DNA of 64,000 bases from Ophiodon elongatus (lineage: Eukaryota > Chordata > Actinopteri > Perciformes > Hexagrammidae): NCBI GenBank assembly GCA_016806645.1, contig JACSYO010001810.1, positions 5,193,501-5,257,500 of the forward strand, written 5' to 3'. This document shows positions 23,801-40,282 of this stretch, in pieces (the first letter of the stretch is position 1; the number at the start of each line of letters is the position of its first letter). Under the pieces are notes generated by a model. The model made no database searches. It was not told the origin of the DNA and saw only the letters and a program-made list of their open reading frames with translations. A program made the position numbers and the translations under genes.

Positions 23801-26800
23801 CGTCGTCACCAGCAACGTGGCGGGTCTCTCCATTCTCACCTCATCGTCCTTGGCAGAAAACACCTTGATGACTTGAGTCCCCATGAACTGATGGCGACGT
23901 ACCTGCAGGCAGACGGTATATAAAGAAACAGGAGGTGATTAAAGTAACCAGCGCGGTCTAAAAAGGTTCCGCTTTACTTGATCTGAGATTTGTTTTAGAT
24001 TCCATGCACATCACACCAGCATAGAAGTATAATACCGTGTTCTGTTTGGCGAAGCCAAGAACAGCAAAGCACTTCCCATCGTGCTTGTATTTCATCTGTT
24101 CTTGATCGACTTTGGAGAAGGGAACAATATCACTTCCATAACGAAAACCTGTGGTCAAAAAAGATTTTATTAGCGTGTTATTTAGTGATAATTAGAACAT
24201 TAAGTAATCTAATCTCAATTTGCTCACCTTGGATGGTGTCATCCTTCTGCACCTCTGTCTCATTGTCATCATCCAGACAATAGACAGTCTCCCGCTTCAC
24301 GTCGTCTTTCTGGTTGGTTTGGGCATCAACTGTAGTCCACGTTTTCTTCAGTTTCTCTTCTGTCACCTGGAAGCAGAGAATAAAGTCACACTCCCACTCT
24401 GTGTGTTGCAATCTGAGGTTCCCTGTGCTTTGTTTATTAAGCCAGTCTGGAGGCGGAGGCGCATGCGTGCGAGTCCCTGTGTGTGCCCCACTGGCTAGCT
24501 AATCACGGCCGCTCTGCACTGCACTCATAGCGCGCTGATAACGTCATCCCGACCCACGTCGCGGGTTTAACGTTGGGTTCGCTCGAGATGAACTGCACCT
24601 CGACTGGAAAGTGGATTTGGGTGACAAAAGCTCAAGTCAGACAGCTTTCAGCAGCCTTCTAAGAATACACAGGAAGTCACAGAAATAGTTAGACTGTTAG
24701 ATCCAATCGGTAGGATACTTGTAGTTTTCAGACTACGTTGGGATGTATTTATATTTCTTTGTAAATAAACAGATGAGGAAATGTGTGTGTGTGTGTGCAT
24801 CTGGTATTGTATTCTGTCTTTTATTCTTTTTATGTCTACCTTGAAAAGAACTTTGTAATTAATACTTGTTTTGATAAGTCTTATTGTTACTATAAACCAC
24901 ACAAGATGTTTGTGAACAGATTAAAACCTTCATTGAGCAACATGAGATTTATAGCCTCGAGAAAATTAAGATTTCCTTGAAAACGTGGCGTTGTCGAAAC
25001 TAAGAGCCAATCAGCCGTTTGATCAAGCGACGGGCAGGTGTTTCCCATCATGCTCCGGGTCTTGCAGTCGGTGGAGAGCAGCTGCGGCGTCTCGCTCTAA
25101 AAAACTGCAGCTGCCTTGAGGTTATCATCGCCTTTGTGTGCGTGATGTTAGAGCAAATATATTCATATCATGTGCAACAGCACTTTTTTTCAGACGTGCT
25201 AGAACTCAGCGTTCTTTCATTCAATTTAGCTTTTGTATTAAGCATGTAGCGTATATTCATTCAGTGTACGTCGCAGTACACTTACTGCTTTGTATCCAAC
25301 AATACGGATGGGCAGACAGCTGCCGATGGTCAGCAGACAGGGCCAGGCCATGGGTCTCCTCTCGACACGCTTGAACATGCACAGCTGCTCAATTGCATTC
25401 CTACAGCAAAGCACAGGGAAAGTCAAGTCATGGGACATCATTCAATAACAGTATTAATTACTTTTAAGTATAAAAAGCACCATTTGATTTAGAGCGAAAC
25501 ACGCATGAAGAAGAAAGAAGTTAGGCATGAGAAATAAACCTGAAGGAGTAAATTTGATCCAGGCCGTCCTCCTCATCGAGGCTCAGCATGATGTGTTTCA
25601 CCATGTCGAGGCCACTCTTCTGCTCACTGGACGGACCTTTGCCCATGCCCGGGTGACGAGGGCTTCCTCTGTCCGCATCGCCTCCACTCTCTTCATCATC
25701 CTCCACAGGGAAAGGCAAGCTGAGATTGGTGGAAGGAAGCATACATAGGAATGAGTAAATGCCATGAAACGACACTCAAAGTACTTTACAAGAGACCCAT
25801 TTAACATTGTGGGTTTGATCAGAATCAGAATGCCTGTTTCATCCAGAGTGACTTCTAATAACTGTACAGTTAGTATTAGGAAAATAAAGAACAGAGTGTG
25901 TGTTTGTACTCAAAATAAAACAAATGTGCGTAGCAAGTTTCATCGAAAAAAAAAAATTATTAGCGAAAATAAAAAATCTCCCACCATTAGCCTGATTTTG
26001 ATGGAGCACAGTGGTGGTCCTGGATCTTTTAGTCAAGCTCTCTTTCACAGCTCTGTTATAATTTACATTCTAATAATAATGAAATGGCTGCCATTTATCA
26101 CAAGAAGTACTGACGCACACAAATGCATAACTAATATCATTATTCTAAAACTTTACTGGGAACATTTGTGGAGCTTCTGTATCATATTTGCTTTAAAATG
26201 ACACATAGTGGCTGTGTTTGAAGCTTACAAAAACTGCAGGGTGATGTCAGCTTGTTTCAGGTTGTCAATGATAACGTCTAGCTGCTCTGAGCTGGCCGTA
26301 GTGTTGAGGTCAGTCAGGAGGGAAATGTTGAGACGATCACACTTCTTCCCCCTGAAAAGAAACCCCAAACCCAATGTTATATTATTGGAAGAACCATAAT
26401 CCCCTCAGCAAAATGAACATTTAATTACATGGACATCAGTTTGTTTGTTTCTGTTAATCGTGAGAATCGTGTGTGCGATACAGGCGGCTCCTTACTTTGT
26501 TTCTGTCTGAAGGAGATCCATGCACACAACAAGAGCATCCAGCCCTGTTAAACAGGAGTTAAGAAGCAAACAGATTCTCACACACCATCGAGGTCAATGG
26601 GGCTGGACACAAACAGGATCTGATCCATGAATCAAGTCTTTACCTCACAACTCGCACAGAATTGTCTGCTTAATTGTATTATTTTGCTCATATTTGATTT
26701 TAACTTTTAAAAGAGTAAAAATTGTGAAAACATTTATTGGTTACAGGTTCACGAACAAAAAGATTAGCTCTGATTGGTTTGACATAGCCAGAGTAAATTG

Positions 26801-28416
26801 GTGATATTGAGATTAGACAACTTTGTCCTGAAGATCTGCGTGTTTGCTACCTTTTTACCTTTCGCTAATCCATGTTGTTACTTTCTAGTATATCTGATAT
26901 CACTATAAACTGAGTGTTTTATGCTTTGGGGTATCAGTCAGATTAAACAGCTCAAAACACTATGCAGAGAAAAAGGTTTACTGAAGAGCTACCTGTACGT
27001 CTTATTACAACTGAATGTGAAAGGAAAGCCCTTCATGCTGCATAGCCTGCGGGGTCCTCTATCACAGTATATGTGAATTTATATCAAAATATCAATAGAA
27101 TGTATATTGTCATATCATTTTCTTTGGGGGAAAACAATTAAGAAAGTGTTAATGTATAAAATAACATCCTAGGATTATCTGTTTTGGTTTATCCAGGAAA
27201 TTAAATACGTCAAAATAAGTTACTTAAATTGCATTGATGCAACAATGACACAAATCCGAAAGACAATAATAAACTAGCGGGTCTGATAAAAGTAATCTCA
27301 ACACACCAATTACTTTGTTACCTGGGAATTCATTTTTTGGGACCAAATCTGCCGCTGTGAAATCTTTAGTACTATTAGATCCAGCCTTTATACATCTATA
27401 CCCGCAATGTTAACTTAAAAACTGTATTTTTTAAAAAAGTAAGCAAAAAGATACAATCAGCCTGCTGACTCTCTGGATGGACCTGATTCTCTATTTCCTC
27501 AAGAAGCTCGAAATCAGGAAACATAAGGTGGCGATGCACAGTGATGTTCTGGTACTGGCCGTCCCGGTCCAGTGAGTTCTCGGTGGACTCCGTACCAAAC
27601 AGAACTAAAGCCAGTTCGTCCTTGGTCTCTGCAAAAACCTGTCAAACGGAATTGTTCAGTGTGTGTCGAAGATTACAGCGATCCTAAAAGGTTATTTGTT
27701 TTTTGTCAATGTGTGTTAGAAGTTTACCTGGCGCTGGACAAACTTCTGGATGACTTTTTTGGCAAGTTCAAAAGGAGGCTCTTCCCCCGGGGCAGAGTTG
27801 GACATGGAGAACCCAACATCCATACACAACACCAACGCTGACTACAAAGAACAAACAATACAAGAAAGTATTTTAAATGTTTAAAAATGTATAATTTAAG
27901 GCACCTAATTGTTCTCATATTGTTAAAAATAAGAATCCATACACAACCCCAACGCCGACTACAAAACACAAACAATACAATAAACTATTTTAAATGTTTT
28001 TTTCAAAATGTATAATTTATGTTTAATTGAATTGTTCTCATATTGTTAAAAACAATAATCCATACACAACACCAATGCTGACTACAAAAAACAAGCAATA
28101 CAAGAAAATATTTTAAATATTTTTAAAAATGTATAATTTAAGGCACCTAATTGTTCTCATAATGTTAAAAACTACATGTTTGTAATGTTGCAGATGCATT
28201 CAATGGGGGCGTGACATCGTTAGCTTCGGTCTCAACATGTCACAACATGTCGCCAACCTTTAACGTCTGGAGCTCAACGACTGAGAACAATTTGTTACCA
28301 ACGTTTGTAAACTTCCCATTCAACACATCAAAACACGAGCTTACAAACTGGACACAAGAGTCGTTAAGTTCTTTAAGAAATGTGAAAGAAAGTCAACTTA
28401 CTTTGGCGCCTGCCAT
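20842..28416 (-). CDS. xrcc5: Ku80 (XRCC5), DNA end-binding subunit of the Ku heterodimer, complete in 21 exons
   Basis: With Ku70 this protein encircles DNA ends, recruits DNA-PKcs and starts non-homologous end joining in the nucleus. Exons 5' to 3': 28402-28416, 27728-27841, 27455-27638, 26496-26544, 26229-26351, 25540-25719, 25286-25400, 24228-24366, 24036-24148, 23840-23902, 23618-23755, 23288-23378, 22998-23125, 22572-22768, 22273-22363, 22085-22154, 21864-21973, 21487-21583, 21226-21293, 21023-21106, 20842-20856. They total 727 residues (human 732). Visible are the VWA-like start SALVLCMDVGFSMSNS, the core FRYGSDIVPFSKVD, the C-terminal helical domain SITCIQAFRE and the tail DVDDLLDMM, which carries the acidic DNA-PKcs-binding end. 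The first and last coding exons are each only 15 bases. The last intron uses a GC donor (TTG|gcaagt). The acceptor of exon 11 could be three bases earlier. Adjacency to tmem169 and marchf4 matches human 2q35. Confidence 0.95.
23448..23584. repeat. short teleost interspersed repeat (gtgtcggatttagggggatc type)
   Basis: The sequence from gtccagtgtgtcggatttag to ctacacactggccctttaa matches a widespread fish MITE-like family recognised by its two ends; this copy is internally shortened. It lies in an xrcc5 intron. Confidence 0.5.
24440..25110. promoter_or_regulatory. CpG-rich intronic patches in xrcc5, possible internal promoter
   Basis: Two CpG-dense blocks lie in the intron between coding exons 7 and 8. 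One, at about 24445-24600, contains a CRE-like ataacgtcat and acgtcgcggg. The other, at about 24980-25110, contains ccaatcagc and tttcccatcatgctccggg, reminiscent of a ZNF143-type site. Flanking intron is AT-rich. No coding exon is evident. Function is inferred only from base composition and motifs. Confidence 0.25.
27820..28174 (-). repeat. three tandem copies of the xrcc5 intron 1/exon 2 border
   Basis: A unit of about 115-123 bp begins with ccatacacaac at 27820, 27937 and 28060. Copy 1 contains the first 22 bases of the real exon 2 (27820-27841), its acceptor and about 95 bases of intron. Copies 2 and 3 lie inside intron 1 and still keep the tag acceptor and the exon-start sequence, with a few substitutions. 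The units also share attttaaatgttt, aatgtataattta and ttgttctcata. Confidence 0.85.
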
Positions 28417-29464
28417 CTTCTTTTTTTTTCCCTCTTCCAAACTCTGCGTTACTGTGTTATGGCTCCGACAAGAAACTGTGAACGGCAGGAACAAGAACGT
28501 GGTTCCGGTTTCCAGCGGTAGGTAATTATTCCGCATTAATTTTACAGAGCACTGTTACTGTTGGCTGCTCATCATAAATTAAGTGTATACCTGTTTAACG
28601 AAAAATACCAGACCTGTATCTGTCTGTGATAATGTTCTTGAGCTTGAGACGAGTCAATGCAATGTAATGTAATGATGAGATGTAGGTCAAACGCCCTCCA
28701 GCGCTTCATATGGCGCTGTGCACACATCATGGGTGTGCGTATCTGAGCTCTCATGCAAATCGAGTTGACTGGTGGCTAATTTCATGGCTGTGGCCAGGAA
28801 TTCAGAAATATTTAGGTCAAATGCTACGATAAATAAGTACATACATAATAAATGAATACAAGTTATAAAAATGAATGTATTAATATACCAACAAAAATCA
28901 AATAATAACTTACATACTCCAAAGCACCCACTCCCAACTAAATGTAAAATGTTTAATAACTGGATTGTTCATTTTCTATTTATTTTTTATTGTATTTTCT
29001 AAAAGTTGTATTTCTCTCTCTATATATATGTATATGTCTAAATACAACCTTCTCCACACTTAATACTACACAAAAGAAAAAAATACTGAAACCCCCAAAT
29101 GTCCAGAAAATAACACAGAGGGCACCACCTTGTGTTCAGTGTTTTAACCTTAAATTGTTTCTAAATTAGTTGTAAAATAGGCCAGTACAACTTTGTAAAT
29201 ATGTATTGACCCTGGCAGTGCTTTTGTCTAGTATACTGTTTTGGGGCATATGGATTTCCTTCAGTAAGCATCCCAGTGTAACACCAGGGTGCCAATAATC
29301 AGATCTCCCAAACCCCAGGGATCCATCTGCATCTTTTTGCACCATGCAGGGATGCAAGCTTTTCTAAGACATAATAAACCACAACAAAAACATTGACCAG
29401 CTGTTTTTTCCCCCCACAATTTAGATTAAAAAATGTTCACAGTTGTGATGTAATGACATAACAC
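28417..29464. other. xrcc5 upstream region
   Basis: Space between the xrcc5 start and the presumed tmem169 poly(A) site. The first 100 bases upstream of the xrcc5 ATG contain moderately CpG-bearing sequence (ggctccgacaag, aagaacgtggttcc) and probably hold the promoter. The remainder is AT-rich with no gene recognised. Confidence 0.5.
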
Positions 29465-29474
29465 TTTATTTATT
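29465..29474 (-). terminator. overlapping polyadenylation signals for tmem169
   Basis: On the minus strand two overlapping AATAAA motifs are present. They lie about 1.75 kb after the tmem169 stop, which would make 29450-31218 its 3' UTR. This is inferred from position; part of the interval (30220-30470) is a repeat. Confidence 0.4.
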
Positions 29475-30219
29475 TGTGTAATTCTTTACTTTGCATCCTG
29501 TTTCACAACATGTAAATACAGACTCAATCCAAAACCACCGATCCATGTCTCTGCCTGTATGGAAACAAAATTGAATTACTCCACCCAGTCAGGTCTGATC
29601 ATAAACATCAGAATGATCAAATATTTAATCTGATCTACACAAACCAGCCCCATCAGCTATGCATTTCAACCATTGCATAAAAGCTGTTTGCAATACATTT
29701 ACATCAAAATGCCAGAGTATAAAACACCTAGCCAGAACTATTTAAGGAAGTGTACAAGACTTAAATATTTAAAAATAAATTAAATCAACATTTAAATGAC
29801 TGTGTGGAAATGTAACAGGAACTCACAGGTGGAACATTACAGTAAACTTGTTCACATTAGAAACGAGATTGTGAGAACAAAACAAGTACTTTAAGATCAC
29901 AAACATCTCCGTTGATGGTGCCTTCGATGACAATGAAAAATGTTACTTCACCAAAGAAATGTTTCACCTTGTCGCGACTATGGCTTTAAATCTTGGCTGG
30001 ATTAACCCCATGGGTCCCTATTGATTCCTCTTCCTCCCTCTCTTCATGCACTCTGTCACCTACAGATCAAGTACACAGCAGCAACACATGGCCGCTTAAT
30101 TATAATCAGCCTAGATGCCCAGACACCAACAAGTACTCATATGCTGGTGTACTTTTTAATGAAACACAATTAATTTCGGGAATATGCAACATGTAAGCAC
30201 AAAAATATCCAGAATAATA

Positions 30220-30470
30220 GTTATTAAAGGATAAGGCTGGTAATATTCTATATTTTTCATAATTTCAACAAAACCCATAAAAATCAACATTGGATTAATG
30301 CTTCCAATATGTCATTTCTGTGTATCCAAAGCCCGATGTAGCTTATTCCTCTGAGCCATACTCTTCCATTGTTCTCCGAAAAATATTTAAAACACATCAA
30401 TGAGGCTCACTGTTGATACTATTGATGGGAAAAATATAAAGTAATGTCAACCTTATCCTTAAACTAAATG
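30220..30470. repeat. teleost interspersed repeat (gatgtagcttattcctctg type)
   Basis: Contains the block ggtaatattctatatttttc ... gcccgatgtagcttatt, a motif seen widely in fish genomes. A diverged relative with gatatagcttatttgtctg is present at about 18520-18690 in a col6a2 intron. Boundaries are approximate. Confidence 0.35.
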
Positions 30471-31218
30471 CTGTAACAGAAACGCTTCACGAGACGTTGC
30501 CCATCTTAAGGTGCTTAGATTGTTTCAGTCAATATTGTGTTCAATGGCGTGTATATTCACAATCAAATCTAATTTCCACAAAGTAATTGACCCATCTGGA
30601 GCCCTTGGGGCAGTTGCCCACTTTTTCCAGTTGGTAATCCAGCCTTACTTCAACTACAACGTCACAGAGAGATTATGACGGCTTCACATACAAGACAGTG
30701 TTGCCTTTGAAATGCATCTTCATTTTGATGATGTCAGTGCACAGCTCAGTGATCACACTATATTACAGATATTTACAGATGAAGTGAAACTTGGTTTGAA
30801 TTCCAGGCCTCCAACAATGTGCGCATCGGTGTCCACCGCCAGTTTATCTAAGCTTTACTACAGGAAGCACCCGGGCCTACACATGTCAAAAGGTCACGCG
30901 TAGGATTCAGTGATTGAAGGATAACTCTGTCACCAATGACAACCTAAATGTAATACCCAACATTGCCACTCCCATGCTAAGAGGAATCATTCATAGTGAT
31001 CTGACTCCAATAGTGTTTTACAAAATTATACACAACATTTCAGCAATTCAGGACAATTCAGGCAGTGTTTGGTAAGTTTTCATTGACAGAAAAGTAAACA
31101 GCTTTTAAGTGCTTTCCTGTGACTGACTTGAACGTTCTAGCATGTTTGTCATATCACTTGGACATAGGGCGACACCAACATGTGCCTTGGACCTCAGCGT
31201 CCCCCACCCCCACCCCAA

Positions 31219-32343
31219 TCACACCGAGGACGTCTGGGCGTGTTCACTGGGGGCCTTGCTCTGCAGGGTGCCAGAAACAGTATCAGAGTCAAGCAGCTCC
31301 ACGATGCTATAGGGGGAGCAGTCCTCCAGGCCCAGCTTCCCACAGGCCCAGCCGCAGAAGCCTTTCTCCAGGTCTCTCACATCCTGCCACCACTCGCTGA
31401 AGGCCCAGGACACCTGCACCAAGGCGCAGTACAGCGCCAGAGACAGCGCCATGGGCATGATGAGCATGGGGTAGAAGATGATGAGGAAGGGGCATATTGT
31501 AATCTTGTGCCAGAACGTCCGCTCCTCATTGTACACCAGGAAGACGTTGTACCAGGTTAGAGTGCCGTAGTAGAAGGAAGTGATGAAGGAGAGGAGGAAA
31601 ATCACGGGGGCACAGGAGAGGCTCCACAGGACGACGTGGGGCCCCTGGCACACCCCTAAGCTGCAGGTGCGTTTAGCGCCGTCCCCGGCCTCGCACTCTG
31701 CATCAAGACGCTCCTTTGACTTCGCCAGATCCCTGAGCTCCTTCTTGGTCAAAGTGAGGTGAATGTCGACTACCTGGCCCTTCTTCTTCCCTCGGGTGAT
31801 GGTGCCTGTCAGGGTCACGTAGCGGCTGTCTGGAGGAAGACTCCATCCTCCTCCTGTTGAGAGACAATACAACATAAGACAGTTATATATGAAAAAAAGC
31901 AAGATGGGCAAGCAAGAAATGTGTTTTTTTTTATCATTTACATGGTCTCATATTGACGACAATACCTCAAAGCTTTCTATATTTTTGATATATGTGGAAC
32001 ACATGACTGAACTTTCCTAATAAAAAAGATGCATGTGGCTTCTTAACAGAATCGAAACACCCCTCTCACCTTCGCCTGTAGGTGTGCAGAGGAATTTAGC
32101 TCCCTCCTCTGAGCTCCTCTCTGCTCCCTCCTCACCGCCTTGGTCCTCTCCAGGCGCCCTCTCCATTTCAGAGCGGTAAACAATAATGGACTCTGGACGC
32201 GGGTCTTTCTTCTTCCTCCTCTTCCTCCTTATGGAGGGCCCCACTTCTCCATCGTCCACATGGTTCCCCGATACGTCCGATCTTAAGGAGAGCATCTGGG
32301 GGCTGCCCTCTCCCTCTGTTTGAGACGCCTCTACCTGTGCCAT
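31219..32343 (-). CDS. tmem169: transmembrane protein 169, two coding exons
   Basis: Exons 32070-32343 and 31219-31853 join in phase (GAA G|GA GGA) to give 302 residues, close to the human length of about 297. The N-terminal third is hydrophilic, with a basic cluster RRKRRKKKD near residue 40 and an acidic stretch. The second exon begins GGWSLPPDSRYVTLTGTI and contains a Lys-rich segment. Two membrane spans follow: one around WSLSCAPVIFLLSFITSFYY and one around ICPFLIIFYPMLIMPMALSL. The cytosolic end includes SEWWQDVRDLEKGFCGWACG. The molecular role of the family is not established. The position beside xrcc5 reproduces human 2q35, which supports the name. The start at 32343 is the first ATG of the frame. 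Confidence 0.9.
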
Positions 32344-32515
32344 GCTCTCACCTGATCGAGAAAACTCTTTGACTCTGAGGCTACTTTTTGATGGGTTATA
32401 TGGAGACTAATGGTGAAGTCCTGTGCAGCACAGCCTCTGTCCACCCATCACGTGTACGTGTTCAATCTAAGGAAGATTTCCAGCTGACAGCAAAGTGATG
32501 AAAGCACCCACACAC

Positions 32516-32527
32516 AGAGAGAGAGAG

Positions 32528-32557
<30 letters not shown>
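32516..32557. repeat. (GA)n microsatellite
   Basis: About 42 bp of GA with one GC interruption, roughly 170-215 bases upstream of the tmem169 ATG, so it may lie in the 5' UTR or the promoter. GA repeats bind GAGA-type factors in some animals; no function is shown here. Confidence 0.85.
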
Positions 32558-32561
<4 letters not shown>

Positions 32562-33390
32562 TATATAGCAGCTTTGCTCTTCTCCAGGCACAATAACGCA
32601 CTCCTGAAAGGGATCCTGGCCTAGATTCTGCACAGTCGCTTTTCGTGTGATGGTGACTGATAAAAAATCTACTAAATATCACATTATCATTAATCTAATG
32701 GCAGCATGCATCTGAACGGGCAGAGACTAAATCACTCTGGATGGATGACAAACAAAGCGCGATATATTTGTTCAAAAAGGGGGGTTGTGTCTCTCTTTTG
32801 CATGACAGCGCACCGATGGCTCTCCTCTCAGCGGATGTGCAGAGCTCAGTCTATTCGCATCATCACATCGCCTTTACACGCACATCGACAAAAAAAAAAA
32901 CAACTACACAATTCATAGAAGGATTATAGTGATTTCCCAAAAAGAATACATAATTTGATGGGAGGGGGTGAAATCGACAATGCAACCCATTCTTCACACA
33001 GCTGATCCCCTCCCCTTTAAATCCCACCCATGTCCGCTCTTTTGTCTGCAGACGCCAGCCGGAGAACAACATGCTCTTCTGAAGAAATGGAGATTTAATC
33101 TTACCTTCAATAGGTCGGACGAGCAAGTGGTAGTTAAACGATACTGTGTGCGGATAAATCACTGGATGTGTGTGGCACAATGCAGGAGCCCGCACATCAC
33201 AGCGCTGTGTTTTTTTGCAGATACAGATGCTACGCAAAATGATTTCCAGAATAGCACTAACCCCGCCCCTCTAGCCCCGCCCCTGTAACCTCTGTACACC
33301 AATCCTGAACCACCCATGATCCTGACTGCCATCATGGGAAAAGGTTAGGGAGGGGACAGGGGGGGCACATCTGTATGGAGGCCCAGTACT

Positions 33391-33875
33391 ACCACTGCGA
33401 TGAAGAAATAAAGATCCTGTAAGTTATTATAATTAGATACTATCTCAAAATAATGACTTCATAATTATGAATTACTATCTCATAACTTTGAATTATTATC
33501 TCATAATTATGACTTACTATCTCATAATTAAAATTTGCTATCTCATAATTATGACTTAGCATCTCATAATTATGACTTAGTATCTCATAATTATAATTTA
33601 CTATCTCATAATTATGACTTAGCATCTCATAATTATGACTTACTATCTCATAATTATAATTTGCTATCTCATAATTATAATTTGCAATCTCATAATTATA
33701 ATTTACTATCTCATAATTATGACTTAGCATCTCATAATTATGACTTACTATCTCATAATTATGATTTACTATCTCATAGGATAGTAAGTCCTAATTATGA
33801 GATGGTAAATCATAATTATGAGATAGTATCTTATTATAATGACTTACAGGATCTTTATTTTTTCATCACAGTGGT
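33391..33875. mobile_element. 485-bp MITE-like element with long terminal inverted repeats
   Basis: The left end (accactgcgatgaagaaat, then aaagatcctgtaag) is repeated in inverse at the right end (cttacaggatcttt, then attttttcatcacagtggt). Pairing is about 90 percent over roughly 60 bp. The interior is a 21-bp tandem array at 33479-33778, followed by two inverted units at 33779-33830. No target-site duplication was obvious and no protein is encoded. A non-autonomous DNA transposon is the best explanation. Confidence 0.65.
33479..33778. repeat. 21-bp tandem repeat with palindromic core
   Basis: About 14 units of the form atctcataattatgacttag occur, each centred on the palindrome cataattatg; variant units read ataatttact or ataatttgct. 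Because the unit is 21 bp, open frames of SHNYDL or HNYEI repeats occur on both strands. These are artefacts of the repeat and not genes. Confidence 0.9.
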
Positions 33876-34149
33876 GAAAATGGACTTCCATACTTCTGTC
33901 CTCCAGAATACTACATGGGGAAACACCAATACAAAGGCATCCACTAAAAATCACATAAATACATACAAATAATCTATCATCATGTAATGAAGCCCCTCAG
34001 ATAAATATTTTAAGCAATTTACACACGATGTGTTTGTGAAATATGATGCATGAACAGATTAAACTACACAAGAATGTATAAAGTCTTTATTTGGTTTCAC
34101 CTCTTTGAAAGGGGCCAATCTGAATGATAAGCAGGATACTTTTTGGAGC

Positions 34150-34440
34150 AATTTTGCTGAAAATACTTCTGTACGTTTTGTTAAGTAAATATGGTGCATC
34201 TACTTGGGTAATATATTATGAGTAAAAATGATTAATTTAGCCACCCAGCTGTATACAAAGTAGTTTAAATGACCGCCATTTCTAGCAGCTGCAACAATAA
34301 AGTGATGCATACATTAATGTATCATAAGTACAGTACTTTTACTTTTGATGTGTTTGTACATTAACTAAATGCATGACCAATACTTGTTGCTACTTTGACT
34401 AAAAGGTATGTTTCTACACTTTCATACAGTTTACTGATAA
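34150..34440. repeat. AGTGGTGG-family repeat fragment
   Basis: Body motifs shared with the element at 9704-10502 are present: cagctgcaacaataaagtgatg, then atgtatcataagtacagtac and tacttttgatgtgtttgtac. Both termini are missing. Confidence 0.4.
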
Positions 34441-34740
34441 CCATTACATCCATTATCAATATCCTAGTCACTGCCCACTGGAACCCCCTTATTTCAGTCC
34501 AATGGTTGTTTGCACATTATCAATGTTTCTATCTCTCCTGTGCCCCGAAAATCTGTTTAAAAAGTTTTAAAAAATGCAAATATATAATAATATAGTATAT
34601 AAAATATTTAGATACAATTATTGAGTAAAACTTTAATCGGCTTAGTCGTTTTTGTTCTCTTACACCAGTAAACAGAAAAGTGACTGCAATGAAACGCAGA
34701 TTTTCTATGTTTTATATGTGAACGTCTCCTCGTGTCTGAC

Positions 34741-34826
34741 GTGGCCATGGCAACAGAAGCCCGGGTTGCCAAATCTGGCAGGTTTTCCGCCCCATCGCGC
34801 TACTTCTGATTAAGTTGGGCGGGAAA
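34741..34826 (+). promoter_or_regulatory. possible promoter motifs upstream of the SIX6OS1-like gene (RFX-like, E2F-like)
   Basis: GTGGCCATGGCAAC at 34741-34754 fits an RFX X-box, and GGGCGGGAAA at 34817-34826 fits an E2F site. They lie 390-480 bases before the ATG at 35219. RFX and E2F6 factors are known regulators of germline genes. The motif matches are by eye, and the TSS is unknown. An acceptor-like ttttacag at 35093-35100 suggests a 5' non-coding exon could start upstream. Confidence 0.25.
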
Positions 34827-35218
34827 AAAATAGCATTGTGCTGGTAGCATAGAATGTATATAAGAACAGGTAGAGGAAATATGGGTGGTTTTTGTCTACA
34901 TTTGGCAAAGTTTTGAAAGAAATGTGAAAACAATAACAAAATGTAATTTTATAGTAAATAAAATAGATAAAAAATGCAGTTGACTGACTCATTTAATTTG
35001 AATAATATTTATTTACTATTTGATTGGCATGAGTCACTCTGCCTACTATATTTGGTTATTTTATTCAGATATAAGAGAATTGTATCTTATGATTTTACAG
35101 GATTTCCTGACGCGGTTGTGATTTGGGCCGGTTTGAAGCTGAGATCGGACACCTGTTGGTCTGACCTGGCAACCTGACAGCCGTAGCCTGGGAGCCGAGA
35201 GGAGAAACTGCTGTGAAG

Positions 35219-39866
<4,648 letters not shown>

Positions 39867-40276
39867 GAATTGGAAGAAAAACATCTGAAATGCTGAATTA
39901 TTGTGTTTGTGATAGCAGTTTGTTTTACTTATTTTCTTCTGTAATGTTCTCATACAGTGGTCAATGACGAATATCTTAGGTAAGGGTCCACGGTTTAACG
40001 TGGTTATAAAAGTTTTAAGCGTTGTTCTGTTAAATGGTATTCAGCTGTCTGTTTAACTTAATATCTTATTTCAATAGCTCTTCAGACATTTCAAAGAACA
40101 TTTTGCTCACCGTGTCACTGTTGAATGATATTTAATTGAAGATAAAAATAATACACAACATACATTCATAATTCTTTACAGATTTTTCTATTGTAAGTTT
40201 ATTACACTGTGTATCAATTTTGTTGTTTGTTTGTTTCCATGAATTAATGACAGGAGTGTTCACTACACAGTGTATA

Positions 40277-40282
40277 AATAAA
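40277..40282 (+). terminator. polyadenylation signal for the SIX6OS1-like gene
   Basis: AATAAA lies 410 bases after the stop at 39864-39866. The convergent pfkl signal is at 40571-40576, so the two 3' ends are a few hundred bases apart. Confidence 0.45.

Noticed and set aside
31119..31560. Plus-strand open frames over the tmem169 second exon
   Set aside because: Shadow frames of tmem169 on the minus strand.
33479..33778. CRISPR-like array
   Set aside because: The units are contiguous, without unique spacers, and the host is a vertebrate.
33440..33972. Open frames on both strands with repeated SHNYDL / HNYEI
   Set aside because: They come from a 21-bp tandem repeat whose length is a multiple of three; there is no start context, splice signal or family resemblance.
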